Shown here piece by piece: positions 9,069 to 17,328 of a stretch of DNA of 51,192 bases; position 1 is the first letter of the stretch, and every line of letters starts with the position of its first letter. The stretch covers positions 1-51,192 of the forward strand of contig JAEZFL010000049.1 of assembly GCA_023417515.1 (NCBI GenBank). Reading direction: 5' to 3'. The notes under the pieces are model-generated. The model worked only from the letters and a program-made list of their open reading frames with translations. It had not been told where the DNA came from and made no database searches. Source of the DNA: Pseudomonadota bacterium (GTDB taxonomy: Bacteria; Pseudomonadota; Alphaproteobacteria; Sphingomonadales; Sphingomonadaceae). The position numbers and the translations under genes were made by a program.

Positions 9069-9755
9069 ATGGTGACCTGGATAGTTATGGCTGTGGCGGC
9101 ACTGCTCCTGCTGGCAGTCGCCGCTGCTGTTCTGCAGTTCTTCTGGCGCCTGCTCCGTCCGATGCTCCGCCTCTTCGCTCTGGTTGCCCTTGGCCTCTTC
9201 ATGGCCGGCGGCTTCACCGCCGGGTTGATTGCATTTCAAGAAGGAGCATGGCTGCCCGCCGCCGTATCCACGTTGGCGAGTTGGATCGCCTACCGGCTCC
9301 TCCGCCGTCTACTCGCGGCTCCTGCCCGAGCGCGCTCGGAGGCCATCGATCATGATCTCGCGCCACCCCCCACCAATGCCAACGAGGTGATGCTGTGGAA
9401 AGAATTTGCCGGCAGGCTTCGTTGGCACCAGCGCCATCGAGTCGCCTCGGTCCGCACCTCAATCCAGGCTTTCAACATCGAGAGGGCGTCGCCGTCCTTC
9501 TCCGCTGATCATCATTCTCTGGCCGTCACGCTTGATCGTCGAGTCCCTGAGCTCCTCACCGAGTGCCTCCGCCGATGCCGCGACGCGACGACGGATGAGC
9601 GGCGCATCTACTGCGAGAAGACTCTAGAGGCGCTCGAGAAGATCGCAGTGAAGGCGAATGCCGCCAGAACCGAGCTGCGCGAAGCGGATGATCACGAGCT
9701 TGACGTCCTTCACCATTATTTCGCGCAGGTTTCGGAACGGCCGACCGCGCCCTAG
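9069..9755 (+). CDS. Unrecognised membrane protein with cytoplasmic tail
   Basis: A 228-residue protein I do not recognise. The N-terminus has about three hydrophobic helices (residues about 4-23, 30-48 and 52-68), then a basic stretch (YRLLRRLLAAPARARS) and a soluble tail of about 145 residues that is rich in His, Arg and Glu. The tail contains WKEFAGRLRWHQRH and a Cys-containing helix LTECLRRCRDATTDERR. The start at 9069 has GGGAGG eight bases upstream; an upstream TTG at 9021 is less likely. It is divergent from the antitoxin gene (about 140 bases apart) and converges on thrS, sharing its stop region: the four bases CTAG at 9752-9755 supply both stop codons. Its codon use looks less GC-biased than its neighbours, in line with acquisition. 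Confidence 0.7.
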   Translation: MVTWIVMAVAALLLLAVAAAVLQFFWRLLRPMLRLFALVALGLFMAGGFTAGLIAFQEGAWLPAAVSTLASWIAYRLLRRLLAAPARARSEAIDHDLAPPPTNANEVMLWKEFAGRLRWHQRHRVASVRTSIQAFNIERASPSFSADHHSLAVTLDRRVPELLTECLRRCRDATTDERRIYCEKTLEALEKIAVKANAARTELREADDHELDVLHHYFAQVSERPTAP

Positions 9756-11764
9756 GCGCTCGTCCCTTCGCGCAGGTCCGGCGGCAGCGCCTCGCTGCGA
9801 AGCCGCTCGACCAGCGCGTCGAGGCCGAGAACTTCCTGGCGGGCGTCGGCGCCGAGCGGGCGCAGGGCGACGGTGCGCTCCTCGGCCTCGCGCTTGCCGA
9901 TGACGAGCAGGTTGGGGACCCGCGCCAGGCTGTGCTCGCGCACCTTGTAGTTGATCTTCTCGTTGCGGAGGTCCGTCTCGACCCGCAGGCCTGCGGCGCC
10001 GAGCCTGGCGGCGACCTCCTTCGCATAATCGTCGGCGTCCGACACGATCGTCGCGACGACCGCCTGCACCGGCGCCAGCCACAAAGGGAACTTGCCGGTA
10101 TAATGTTCGATCAGGATTCCGATGAATCGCTCGTAGGACCCGAAGATGGCGCGGTGGAGCATGATCGGCCGGTGCCGCTCGCCATCCTCGCCGACATAGG
10201 AGGCGTCGAGCCGCTCTGGCAGCACTCGGTCGGACTGAATCGTTCCGACCTGCCAGGTGCGGCCGATCGCGTCGGTGAGATGCCATTCGAGCTTGGGCGC
10301 GTAGAAGGCGCCTTCACCCGGAAGCTCCTCCCAGCCATATTCGTCGGTTGCGAGGCCCGCCTTCACCACCGCCTCGCGCAGCTCCGCCTCGGCCAGGTCC
10401 CAAACCTCGTCGCTGCCGAAGCGCTTGTCAGGCCGAAGCGCCAGCTTGATCTCATATCTGAAGCCGAAGTCGCGATAGATCCGGTCGGCCAGCTTGCAGA
10501 AAGCCTGAACCTCGTCGACGATCTGCTCCTCGGTGCAGAAGATGTGCGCGTCGTCCTGGGTGAACTGGCGCACCCGCATCAGGCCGTGGAGCGCACCGTG
10601 CGGCTCGTTCCTGTGGCAGCAGCCATTCTCGTAGAGCCTGAGCGGCAGGTCGCGATACGACTTGATGCCCTGGCGGAAGATGAGGACGTGCGCCGGGCAG
10701 TTCATCGGCTTCAGCGCCATCCAGTCGGCGTCGTCGGAGACGAGCGGCCCTTCCTCCTCGGTGTTGGGCACCTCGTCGGGAATGACGAACATGTTCTCGC
10801 GATACTTGCCCCAGTGGCCGGACTGCTCCCACTGGCGGGCGTCCATCACCTGCGGGGTCTTGACCTCGCGATAGCCGGCGCCGTCGATCGCGCGGCGCAT
10901 ATAGGCTTCGAGCTCGCGCCAGATGAGATAGCCCTTGGGGTGCCAGAAGATCGAGCCATGGGCCTCTTCCTGGAGATGGTAGAGGTCCATCTCGCGGCCG
11001 ATCTTGCGATGGTCGCGCTTGGCGGCCTCCTCGAGGCGCACCAGATGGGCGTCGAGCTGCTTCTTGTTGAGCCAGCCGGTGCCGTAGATCCGGCTCAGCA
11101 TCGCGTTCTTCTGGTCGCCGCGCCAATAGGCGCCGGACACGCGGGTCAGCTTGAACGCCTGCGGGTCGAGCTTGCCGGTCGAGGCGAGGTGGGGGCCTCG
11201 GCACAGATCGAGCCACTCCCCGGTGCGGTACATGGTGATCGGCTCGCCCTCGGGCAGCTCCATCACCCACTCGGCCTTGAACGTCTCGCCCTGGTCGATG
11301 AAGAACTGGCGGACCTGCTCGCGGGTCCACACCTCGCGGACGAGCTTCTCGTCGCGCGCGATGATGCGCCGCATCTCTTCCTCGATGACCGGCAGGTCCT
11401 CTTCGGTGAACGGCCCGCGCTCCGCGGTCGGCGCGAAGTCGTAATAGAAGCCGTCGTCGGTCGCCGGACCGAAGGTGATCTGGGTCCCCGGGAACAGGTT
11501 CTGGACGGCCTCGGCGAGGATGTGGGCATAATCGTGCCGCACCAGCTCCAGCGCGTCGGCCTCGTCGCGCGAGGTGATCAGCGCGAGCTCCGCGTCGCCC
11601 TCGAAGGGCCGCATGATGTCGCGCACCTCGCCGTTGACGCGCGCCGCAAGCGCCGCCTTGGCGAGGCCCGGCCCGATCGCCGCGGCGACGTCGGCCGGCG
11701 TGGTTCCCGGCTCGACTTCGCGAACGGAGCCGTCGGGAAGGGCGATCTTGAAATGCTGAGTCAT
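9752..11764 (-). CDS. thrS: Threonine--tRNA ligase
   Basis: Threonyl-tRNA synthetase, 670 residues. Domains in order: N-terminal TGS domain (FKIALPDGSVREVEPG, residues 4-19), editing domain with HDYAHILAEAV near residue 70 (HxxxH), catalytic class II core with zinc ligands (MNCPAHVLIF for the Cys; RNEPHGALHGLMRVRQF as motif 2), and a C-terminal anticodon-binding domain (APVQAVVATI). The ATG at 11764, starting MTQHFKIALPDG, is preferred to one 12 bases upstream. ThrS commonly sits just upstream of infC in bacteria; here infC follows in the same direction but about 1.5 kb away. Confidence 0.97.
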   Translation of the reverse strand: MTQHFKIALPDGSVREVEPGTTPADVAAAIGPGLAKAALAARVNGEVRDIMRPFEGDAELALITSRDEADALELVRHDYAHILAEAVQNLFPGTQITFGPATDDGFYYDFAPTAERGPFTEEDLPVIEEEMRRIIARDEKLVREVWTREQVRQFFIDQGETFKAEWVMELPEGEPITMYRTGEWLDLCRGPHLASTGKLDPQAFKLTRVSGAYWRGDQKNAMLSRIYGTGWLNKKQLDAHLVRLEEAAKRDHRKIGREMDLYHLQEEAHGSIFWHPKGYLIWRELEAYMRRAIDGAGYREVKTPQVMDARQWEQSGHWGKYRENMFVIPDEVPNTEEEGPLVSDDADWMALKPMNCPAHVLIFRQGIKSYRDLPLRLYENGCCHRNEPHGALHGLMRVRQFTQDDAHIFCTEEQIVDEVQAFCKLADRIYRDFGFRYEIKLALRPDKRFGSDEVWDLAEAELREAVVKAGLATDEYGWEELPGEGAFYAPKLEWHLTDAIGRTWQVGTIQSDRVLPERLDASYVGEDGERHRPIMLHRAIFGSYERFIGILIEHYTGKFPLWLAPVQAVVATIVSDADDYAKEVAARLGAAGLRVETDLRNEKINYKVREHSLARVPNLLVIGKREAEERTVALRPLGADARQEVLGLDALVERLRSEALPPDLREGTSA

Positions 11765-11874
11765 GACCCGCCGCATGTAACGCGCGCCCGGTCTCGATCA
11801 ACCCGCGCGGCCGGCGGGAACGCTCCGGCGCCGATGAACATTCTGCCTGCGCAACAGGTGGAGAGGTAGGCGTC

Positions 11875-12768
11875 ATGTTCGATCGTTCGCAGATTCGCCC
11901 TGGCATGGAGGTCATCGCGTCGGACGGCGGCCAAGTCGGCACGGTCGACCAGGTCGAGGGCGAGGCGATCCGCCTTACGCGCGGGCCGGACGGCAATCAG
12001 CGGTCGGTGCCGCTGAGCGCGGTCGATCGGGTCGACGCTCATGTGCATCTCAATGTCGGCCGCGACAGGCTGGCCGGCCTCACCGCCGCGGCGGCCGGTG
12101 CCTCCACCATCGCCGGCGCGACCGCGACCCCGGCGAGCGGCGACGAGCTTCCCGGACCGCTCCCGCCGGTCGCCAACCCGATCGTCGAGGGCGCCAAGCC
12201 GCGCGGCAATTATTACCTGCCCTGGATCCTCGGCGCCCTGCTCCTGCTCGTCCTGCTCTTCGTCCTTCTGAAGGCGCTCGACGAGGGCATCGAGGACGGC
12301 CGCGACGACCGCGACGACGACGACCGCGCAGCGATCACCGAGACCCGCCGCGGCGACGGCACCTATGCGCCCGGCACCATCGCCGGCGATCTCGATCGCT
12401 TCCTTCGTTCCGACGAGCGCGCCCCGCGCACCTTCACCTTCGACCGGCTCAATTTCGACCGCGGCTCGGCGGCGGTGCGCCAGTCCGACGTGGTCGACAT
12501 GGACCAGCTCGCCCAGGTCCTGCTCGCCTACCCGACCGTTCGGATCGCCATCATCGGCTACACCGATGCCGAGGGCAGCGGCCGAGCCAACGCCGAGCTC
12601 GGCGAGGAGCGCGCCGACTCGGTCGCCGAAGCCCTGGCCGCCCGCGGAGTCTCCCCCGAACGCCTCGAAACCCGCTCCGGCGGCGAGCAGGCCCCCGTCG
12701 CCGACAACGGCCGCTCGGAAGGACGAGCCGAGAACCGGCGGACGGAGCTGATCGTCCTGGCGCGGTAG
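11875..12768 (+). CDS. DUF2171 - transmembrane - OmpA-like fusion protein
   Basis: A 297-residue protein with an unusual layout. Residues 1-65 (SQIRPGMEVIASDGGQVGTV) look like the DUF2171/PRC-barrel-like domain. There is no signal peptide. A single membrane helix, PWILGALLLLVLLFVLL, lies near residue 116, followed by a very acidic linker (DGRDDRDDDDRA) and an OmpA C-terminal domain (about 185-297) with GYTDAEGSGRANAELGEER and the basic NRRTEL end. This predicts an inner-membrane protein with a cytoplasmic DUF2171 domain and a periplasmic peptidoglycan-binding domain, not an outer-membrane porin. Function unknown; a sensor or anchor of cell-wall state is a guess. SD GGAGAGG precedes the ATG. 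Confidence 0.8.
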   Translation: MFDRSQIRPGMEVIASDGGQVGTVDQVEGEAIRLTRGPDGNQRSVPLSAVDRVDAHVHLNVGRDRLAGLTAAAAGASTIAGATATPASGDELPGPLPPVANPIVEGAKPRGNYYLPWILGALLLLVLLFVLLKALDEGIEDGRDDRDDDDRAAITETRRGDGTYAPGTIAGDLDRFLRSDERAPRTFTFDRLNFDRGSAAVRQSDVVDMDQLAQVLLAYPTVRIAIIGYTDAEGSGRANAELGEERADSVAEALAARGVSPERLETRSGGEQAPVADNGRSEGRAENRRTELIVLAR

Positions 12769-12820
12769 GGCTTTCGCGCGACGGCGGGTGCAGGTTGAGG
12801 GGGTTCGAGGCTAGCGGTGA

Positions 12821-12854
12821 GCGTCCGCTTTCGACCCATTGCGGACATTCGTCT
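12821..12854. repeat. Dispersed repeat family D, copy 1
   Basis: Contains GCGTCCGCTTTCGACCCATT followed by GCGGACATTCGTCT. The same unit, less conserved, occurs at 13314-13343. I recall this element as common in Sphingomonadales, where it often gives false peptides such as VRFRPIADIR. It lies just before the orphan gene at 12874. Confidence 0.75.
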
Positions 12855-12873
12855 CGGATGCGAGCAATGCGCC

Positions 12874-13305
12874 ATGGAACGAGATCATATCGGCGAATTC
12901 AAACAGGCATTCGTAGGACGGACCTGCTCTATCGAGCGGGAACCGCCGTTCTGGCGTGCAGACTTCGGCGATCAGTTCACGATGGCCTTTAGGGTGCCGT
13001 GGCGTATCGTCGCGAATGGCCGGGTAGCATTTGGCGACGAAGATGATGGCCAGCAGTTCGGACTCCCCGCGCCGATCGACGGCGAAAAGCGCGCGGCGTC
13101 CCTGCTTGGCGAGCGAATCGTCCAAGCCCTGCACGTTGACGAGGTAACGGGTGATCTAAGGATCGAGTTCGACGGCAACGCCCGCATAGACGTGTTCAAC
13201 CAATCGTGCGGCTATGAAGGCTGGGATGCCTACTACACTGCCGGAGGCAAGCGATGGGGCGTCATCGCAATGGGCGGCGGAGAGCTTGCGATCGTACCCG
13301 GCTAA
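12874..13305 (+). CDS. Small hypothetical protein, possibly DUF6188-like
   Basis: A 143-residue protein starting MERDHIGEFKQAFVGRTC. An upstream ATG at 12817 is rejected because its first 19 codons read through a dispersed repeat. The pattern DLRIEFDGNARIDVFNQSCGYEGWDAY resembles the DUF6188 family, in which a beta-rich unit ends in a GYE-W motif; I am only moderately sure. The function is not known. It is bracketed by two direct copies of repeat family D (12821 and 13314), has no partner gene, and could be a horizontally spread cassette or an immunity-type protein. Confidence 0.65.
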   Translation: MERDHIGEFKQAFVGRTCSIEREPPFWRADFGDQFTMAFRVPWRIVANGRVAFGDEDDGQQFGLPAPIDGEKRAASLLGERIVQALHVDEVTGDLRIEFDGNARIDVFNQSCGYEGWDAYYTAGGKRWGVIAMGGGELAIVPG

Positions 13306-13313
13306 GGGAGCCA

Positions 13314-13343
13314 GTGTCTGCTTTCCACCCATTGCGACATTCC
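13314..13343. repeat. Dispersed repeat family D, copy 2
   Basis: GTGTCTGCTTTCCACCCATT then GCGACATTCC, in the same orientation as the copy at 12821 and diverged from it. It begins nine bases after the stop codon of the orphan gene. Confidence 0.7.
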
Positions 13344-13379
13344 CGGTTTGCTTCCCAACCCGGTGGCTGGAAAGCGTGC

Positions 13380-13438
13380 TTGACAAGCCTGGCGCGTGAT
13401 GACAAGTGTCCTTTCCATAACGGAAAAGAGGCTTGTCA
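13380..13438 (+). promoter_or_regulatory. Candidate XRE operator: three TGACAAG half-sites
   Basis: TGACAAG occurs at 13381-13387 and 13400-13406, and its complement CTTGTCA at 13432-13438, ending on the A of the next start codon. The first half-site is part of TTGACA (13380-13385), a consensus -35. The second half-site extends to the inverted repeat GACA-AG-TGTC. This is the spacing expected of an autoregulated promoter bound by the XRE protein encoded two genes on. Confidence 0.5.
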
Positions 13439-13854
13439 TGGTGAAGGTCAAATCCGCGGCTGAGCGCCGCTATCTGGTTCGGTTGGCGATCGCGATGACG
13501 GCCTATGTCGTCACTCTGGGAATCGCCCTTCACTTCGTCGGCAGGGGCAACGTCACCGGGCCGCTCGCTTATGTGCTCGGCGTCCTCCCGGGGCTTTCGG
13601 TCGCAGGGGTGTTCTGGGCGGTCGGGCGGCTGCTGATCGAGGAGCAGGACGAATATCTGCGCATGCTGCTGGTGCGGCAGACGCTCGTCGCGACCGGCTT
13701 CACGCTGACCATCGTCACCGTCTGGGGCTTTCTCGAAAATCTCGATCTCGTGCCGCATGTCGACGCCTTCTACGTCGCCATCCTGTGGTTCGTCGGGCTG
13801 GGCGTCGGCAACTGCTTCAACTGGCTGACCCTGCAGCGGAACGGCGGCGAATGA
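13438..13854 (+). CDS. Four-helix integral membrane protein
   Basis: A 138-residue protein with four hydrophobic helices at roughly residues 16-36 (LAIAMTAYVVTLGIALHF), 44-64, 80-100 and 107-127. Between helices 2 and 3 is a conserved-looking loop EEQDEYLRMLLVRQTL. This architecture, paired with a short XRE regulator downstream, recurs in proteobacteria, but no biochemical function is established. The ATG at 13438 has AAAAGAGG upstream; an earlier ATG (13396) is inside the operator region. Its stop overlaps the regulator start by four bases (ATGA). Probably the target or membrane partner of the regulator. Confidence 0.75.
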   Translation: MVKVKSAAERRYLVRLAIAMTAYVVTLGIALHFVGRGNVTGPLAYVLGVLPGLSVAGVFWAVGRLLIEEQDEYLRMLLVRQTLVATGFTLTIVTVWGFLENLDLVPHVDAFYVAILWFVGLGVGNCFNWLTLQRNGGE

Positions 13855-14060
13855 AGAACCGCCTCCGCGTGCTCCGCGCCGAACGGGCGTGGAGCCAGCA
13901 GGATCTCGCCGAGCGGCTCGGCGTGTCGCGCCAGAGCGTCAACGCGATCGAGACCGGCCGCTTCGACCCATCGCTCCCGCTCGCCTTCCGCATCGCCGAC
14001 ATTTTCGCTCTGCCGATCGAGCAGATTTTCGACAATCCCGCCCGGGAGAACGACCAATGA
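13851..14060 (+). CDS. Short XRE-family transcriptional regulator
   Basis: A 69-residue protein that is almost wholly a Cro/CI-type helix-turn-helix: MKNRLRVLRAERAWSQQDLA, then LGVSRQSVNAIETGRFDPSL and PLAFRIADIFALPIEQIF. It matches the small YgzD/YozG-like group that has only the DNA-binding domain and no sensor domain. It is coupled by ATGA overlaps to the membrane protein before it and the hydrolase after it, so the three form one translation unit. It probably represses this operon through the TGACAAG sites. Confidence 0.9.
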   Translation: MKNRLRVLRAERAWSQQDLAERLGVSRQSVNAIETGRFDPSLPLAFRIADIFALPIEQIFDNPARENDQ

Positions 14061-14959
14061 AAGCCATCATCGCGTCCCTGCTTCTCGCGACCGTGGCGGC
14101 CCCCGCCATGGCCGCGCAGTCCCCAGCTCCCGCCGCCGCGCCGGCCGCGCTAACCCAGATGGACCATGTCTCGATCGAGGCGGTCGGATCGGGACCGCCG
14201 TTGGTGCTGGTCCCGGGCCTCGCCACGCCGCGCGACGTGTGGAGCCCCTTCGTCGCCGAGCTCGCCCGGACGCACTGGGTGCTTCTGGTCCAGGTCAACG
14301 GCTTCGGCGGCGACGATCCGCGCGGCAATACGGGCGAGGGCATCCTCCCCGGCGTGGTCGCCGACATCGCCGCCTTCCTCGAGCGCGAGCATCCCGGCCA
14401 GAAGGCCGCGGTCGTCGGCCATTCGATGGGCGGAGTCGTCGGCATGATGCTGGCCCGTGACCATCCCGAGCGTGTCGACCGGCTGCTCGTGGTCGATTCG
14501 CTGCCTTTCTTCGGGAGCCTGTTCGGCCCCTCCGCCACCGTCGACTCGATGCGGGCCACCTTCGACAATATGCGCCGGCTGATCGCCAGCGGCGCGGGCC
14601 GAAGCGGCGAGCCCTCGGCCAGCGACCCGGCCGTCGCCACCATGTCGGCGACTCCCGAGGGCCGCCTTCAGGTGGCCCGCTGGTCGCGCGCTGCCAATCC
14701 CGCGGTGGTCGGCCAGGCGCTCTACGAGGACGCCACCGCCGACCTTCGCCCGGACCTCGCCGCCATATCGCGGGTTCCGACGACGGTGCTCTACGCCGTC
14801 CCGCCCCAGATCGCGGACCGCGCCCGCGCTTTGTGGACCGGCGAATATGCGCCGGCGCCGGCCATTCGCCTGGTGCCGGTCGAGGACAGCATGCATTTCA
14901 TCATGCTCGACCAGCCCGAGCGGTTCCGCGCCGAGCTGAACGCCTTCCTCGCCCGCTAG
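14057..14959 (+). CDS. Secreted alpha/beta hydrolase
   Basis: A 300-residue protein with a signal peptide ending at APAMAA (about residue 22). The oxyanion segment PLVLVPGLATP, nucleophile elbow VVGHSMGGVVG (Ser near residue 124) and the terminal His in EDSMHFIMLDQPERF give a complete alpha/beta hydrolase. The segment between residues about 165 and 215 is an inserted cap with many Ala and Arg. Substrate unknown; a periplasmic esterase or lactonase are both possible. It overlaps the XRE regulator by four bases, which ties it to that operon. Confidence 0.85.
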   Translation: MKAIIASLLLATVAAPAMAAQSPAPAAAPAALTQMDHVSIEAVGSGPPLVLVPGLATPRDVWSPFVAELARTHWVLLVQVNGFGGDDPRGNTGEGILPGVVADIAAFLEREHPGQKAAVVGHSMGGVVGMMLARDHPERVDRLLVVDSLPFFGSLFGPSATVDSMRATFDNMRRLIASGAGRSGEPSASDPAVATMSATPEGRLQVARWSRAANPAVVGQALYEDATADLRPDLAAISRVPTTVLYAVPPQIADRARALWTGEYAPAPAIRLVPVEDSMHFIMLDQPERFRAELNAFLAR

Positions 14960-14993
14960 CCAGCCACCGGGTCGGGCGTGCTAGAGGGCGCGC

Positions 14994-15728
14994 ATGTCCG
15001 ACCCGCAATATCTCACCGCCCCGTCCGGCCGCCGCCTCGCCTTCCACCGCCGCGAAGGCCGCGGCCCGACCGTCATCTTCCTGCCCGGCTACATGTCCGA
15101 CATGGAGGGGTCCAAGGCGCTGGCGCTCGAAACCTGGTGCTCCGAACGGGGCCGCGCCTTCCTCCGCTTCGATTATGGCGGCTGCGGCATCAGCCCCGGT
15201 GCTTTCGAGGAGCAGGGCCTCGACGACTGGCGCGACGATGCGCTCGCGATGATCGACAGCGTCGGCGGGCCGGTATTGCTGGTCGGCTCGTCGATGGGCG
15301 GCTGGATCATGCTTCTCGCCGCGCTCGCCCGGCCGGGTCGCGTCGCCGGCCTGATCGGAATCGCCGCCGCGCCCGATTTCACCTCCTGGGGCTTCAGCGA
15401 CTCCGACAAGGCGACCATCGCCCGCGACGGCCGCCTCGTCGAGGAGACGCCTTATGGCGACCAGCCCTATGTCACCACGCGGATCTTCTGGGACAGCGGC
15501 GAGACCCTGAAGCTTCTCGGCGGCGAGATCGCGATTGATGCGCCCGTGCGCCTGCTCCATGGCCAGGCCGATCCCGACGTCCCGTTCGACATCTCGCTGC
15601 GCATCGCCGACCGGCTGCGTTCAGCCGACGTGCAGACGATCCTCGTCAAGGACGGCGACCATAGGCTGTCGCGCCCGCAGGACATCGCGCTTCTGACCGC
15701 CACCCTGTCGCAACTGCTGGAAGCCTGA
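14994..15728 (+). CDS. Cytoplasmic alpha/beta hydrolase (ABHD10-like)
   Basis: A 244-residue hydrolase without a signal peptide. Visible motifs are VIFLPGYMSDMEG (oxyanion region), RFDYGGCGIS, the elbow VGSSMGGWIM (Ser about 101), the acid loop HGQADPDVPFD (about 190) and the catalytic His in DGDHRLSRPQD (about 220). The short length and GYMSDM motif fit the ABHD10/palmitoyl-thioesterase-like group of alphaproteobacteria. It is not clearly related to the hydrolase just upstream; they differ in cap and localisation. The TPR gene starts directly at its stop codon. Confidence 0.85.
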   Translation: MSDPQYLTAPSGRRLAFHRREGRGPTVIFLPGYMSDMEGSKALALETWCSERGRAFLRFDYGGCGISPGAFEEQGLDDWRDDALAMIDSVGGPVLLVGSSMGGWIMLLAALARPGRVAGLIGIAAAPDFTSWGFSDSDKATIARDGRLVEETPYGDQPYVTTRIFWDSGETLKLLGGEIAIDAPVRLLHGQADPDVPFDISLRIADRLRSADVQTILVKDGDHRLSRPQDIALLTATLSQLLEA

Positions 15729-16508
15729 ATGATCCTCGCCGCTCTCGCACTCGCCGCTTCCGCCCAGGTCACTCCGCCCGCGCCGGCGCCGGAGACCGAG
15801 GAAGGCCGCGCCGCCGCCTGCCAGGCGACGGTTCGCCGGAGCCCGCAGGAGGCCTTGGCCGTCGCCAATCGCTGGCAGTCGGCCGGCGGCGGGCTGCTTG
15901 CGCGGCAATGCGTCGGCCTCGCTTATGCCGCGCTCGAGCAATGGACCAACGCGGCCACCATCTACGAGCAGGCGGCGCAGGAAGCGCAGCGCGGCAATGA
16001 CGGCCGGGCCTCCGATTTCTGGGTCCAGGCCGGCAACGCATGGCTCGCCGGTGGCGACGCGGCCAGGGCGCTGCTCGCCTTCGACACCGCGCTCGCCGGC
16101 CAGGCCCTGAGCCCGGAGCTTCGCGGCGAGGTCCATCTCGACCGCGCCCGCGCCTTCGTCGTGCAGGGCAATGCCGCCCAGGCCCGCGACAATCTCGACC
16201 GGGCGCTCCAGCTTGTGCCGCGCGACCCGATAGCCTGGTACCTCTCCGCCGCCCTGGCGCTTCGCCAGGACGACATCGCTCGTGCCCGCACCGACATCGC
16301 CCGCGCCCGCCAGATGGCCGCGAACGACTCCGAGATATTGCTGCTCGCCGGCACCATAGCGGGCCGCGCCGGCGACATGGCCGAGGCCGAGCGCCTCTAC
16401 CGCCAGGTCGCCGAGCGCTTCCCCGACAGCGACGCCGGCCGCGCCGCCGCCGCGAGCTTGGCCACCGCCCACGACGCCGAGGCGTCGGCCCAGCCTCAGC
16501 CCAGGTAG
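15729..16508 (+). CDS. Tetratricopeptide repeat protein, probably exported
   Basis: A 259-residue protein. The first 13 residues (MILAALALAASAQ) look like a short signal peptide. The rest is alpha-helical with TPR units at about residues 60-90 (LAYAALEQWTNAATIYEQAA), 97-130, 133-165 and 205-235 (GDMAEAERLYRQVAERFPDS). TPRs mediate protein contacts; the partner is not indicated. It begins one base after the hydrolase stop codon and its 3' end overlaps the convergent SIMPL gene by 13 bases. Confidence 0.8.
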   Translation: MILAALALAASAQVTPPAPAPETEEGRAAACQATVRRSPQEALAVANRWQSAGGGLLARQCVGLAYAALEQWTNAATIYEQAAQEAQRGNDGRASDFWVQAGNAWLAGGDAARALLAFDTALAGQALSPELRGEVHLDRARAFVVQGNAAQARDNLDRALQLVPRDPIAWYLSAALALRQDDIARARTDIARARQMAANDSEILLLAGTIAGRAGDMAEAERLYRQVAERFPDSDAGRAAAASLATAHDAEASAQPQPR

Positions 16509-17224
16509 AAGTCGATCGTCGTCACCACGCGCACCTTCTGGAGCGGCGTCGCGGTGCCGCTCCCGCCGCCGTCGGTATCCGCGTCGCCGTCGCGGGCGCC
16601 GATCGAGAAATAGCCCTGGGTCGCGGATCGGATCGCGCCGACGCTGGCGCCGGAATCCTGTGCGAACCGTTCCGCCCCGCGGCGGGCGTCCTGGATCGAC
16701 GCCCCGATCATCTCCGGCTTGATCTGGTTGAGGCGCGTGAAGCTGTAGTTCATGCCCGACCCATCGAGCTGGACGCCGCTTCGGATGAGGTCGAACTGTC
16801 GCAGATAGGCCTGCTGCGCCCGCATCACGTCGTTGGTGCGGAAATTGAGGCTTCGGTTGATCGTCACGACATCGGCCTGGCGGTTCTCGTCATAGATGGT
16901 GTTGATCGAGCCGCCGCCGTCGCTCAGCACCGAGGCGGGGAAGCCCGCGGTGCGGAAGAAGTCCTGGATGATGCGCTGGTCGCGGTCGATCTTGGCCTGG
17001 ACCGCGCCGGGATCCGTGCCGGAAGCACTGAAGTTGAGCGACCAGGTGGCGAGGTCCGCGGTGACGTCGCGTTCGGCGAGGCCGCGCATCGTCACCGACC
17101 GGTCGGCCATGCGCGCGCGCCTCAGCCCGTCGCCGAGCAGGTAGCCGCCGACGATGAGGCCGCCCGCCAGCAGCAAAGCGGCGATGAGCACGTTGTTGCG
17201 ATTGGTGAGAGCAGGAAGGCGCAT
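16496..17224 (-). CDS. SIMPL (DUF541) domain protein
   Basis: A 242-residue protein with an N-terminal membrane anchor (NNVLIAALLLAGGLIVGGYLLG, about residues 10-31) and a periplasmic SIMPL domain: VTMRGLAERDVTADLATW at about 44-61, and the typical SFTRLNQIKPEMIGASIQDAR before the C-terminal beta strands. The family includes the E. coli YggE protein, linked to oxidative stress, but no reaction is known. A loop GDADTDGGGSGT near 220 is a lineage-specific insertion. It converges on the TPR gene with a 13-base overlap and is divergent from gloA. Confidence 0.88.
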   Translation of the reverse strand: MRLPALTNRNNVLIAALLLAGGLIVGGYLLGDGLRRARMADRSVTMRGLAERDVTADLATWSLNFSASGTDPGAVQAKIDRDQRIIQDFFRTAGFPASVLSDGGGSINTIYDENRQADVVTINRSLNFRTNDVMRAQQAYLRQFDLIRSGVQLDGSGMNYSFTRLNQIKPEMIGASIQDARRGAERFAQDSGASVGAIRSATQGYFSIGARDGDADTDGGGSGTATPLQKVRVVTTIDFYLG

Positions 17225-17328
17225 ATATTAGCTCCTCTGAGCCAGGCGGTGCACCATGCGGCCGCTGCGACTCACCTGCCAAGGTTGCGATGAACCGTTG
17301 CTTTCTATCGACGAGCTGAGTGAGAGAA

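Noticed and set aside
9932..11869. Plus-strand open frame over thrS
   Set aside because: Antisense to a complete threonyl-tRNA synthetase and without motifs.
12817..12873. N-terminal extension of the orphan gene beginning MSVRFRPIADIR
   Set aside because: These codons read through dispersed repeat D, a known source of false peptides; the ATG at 12874 gives a cleaner protein.
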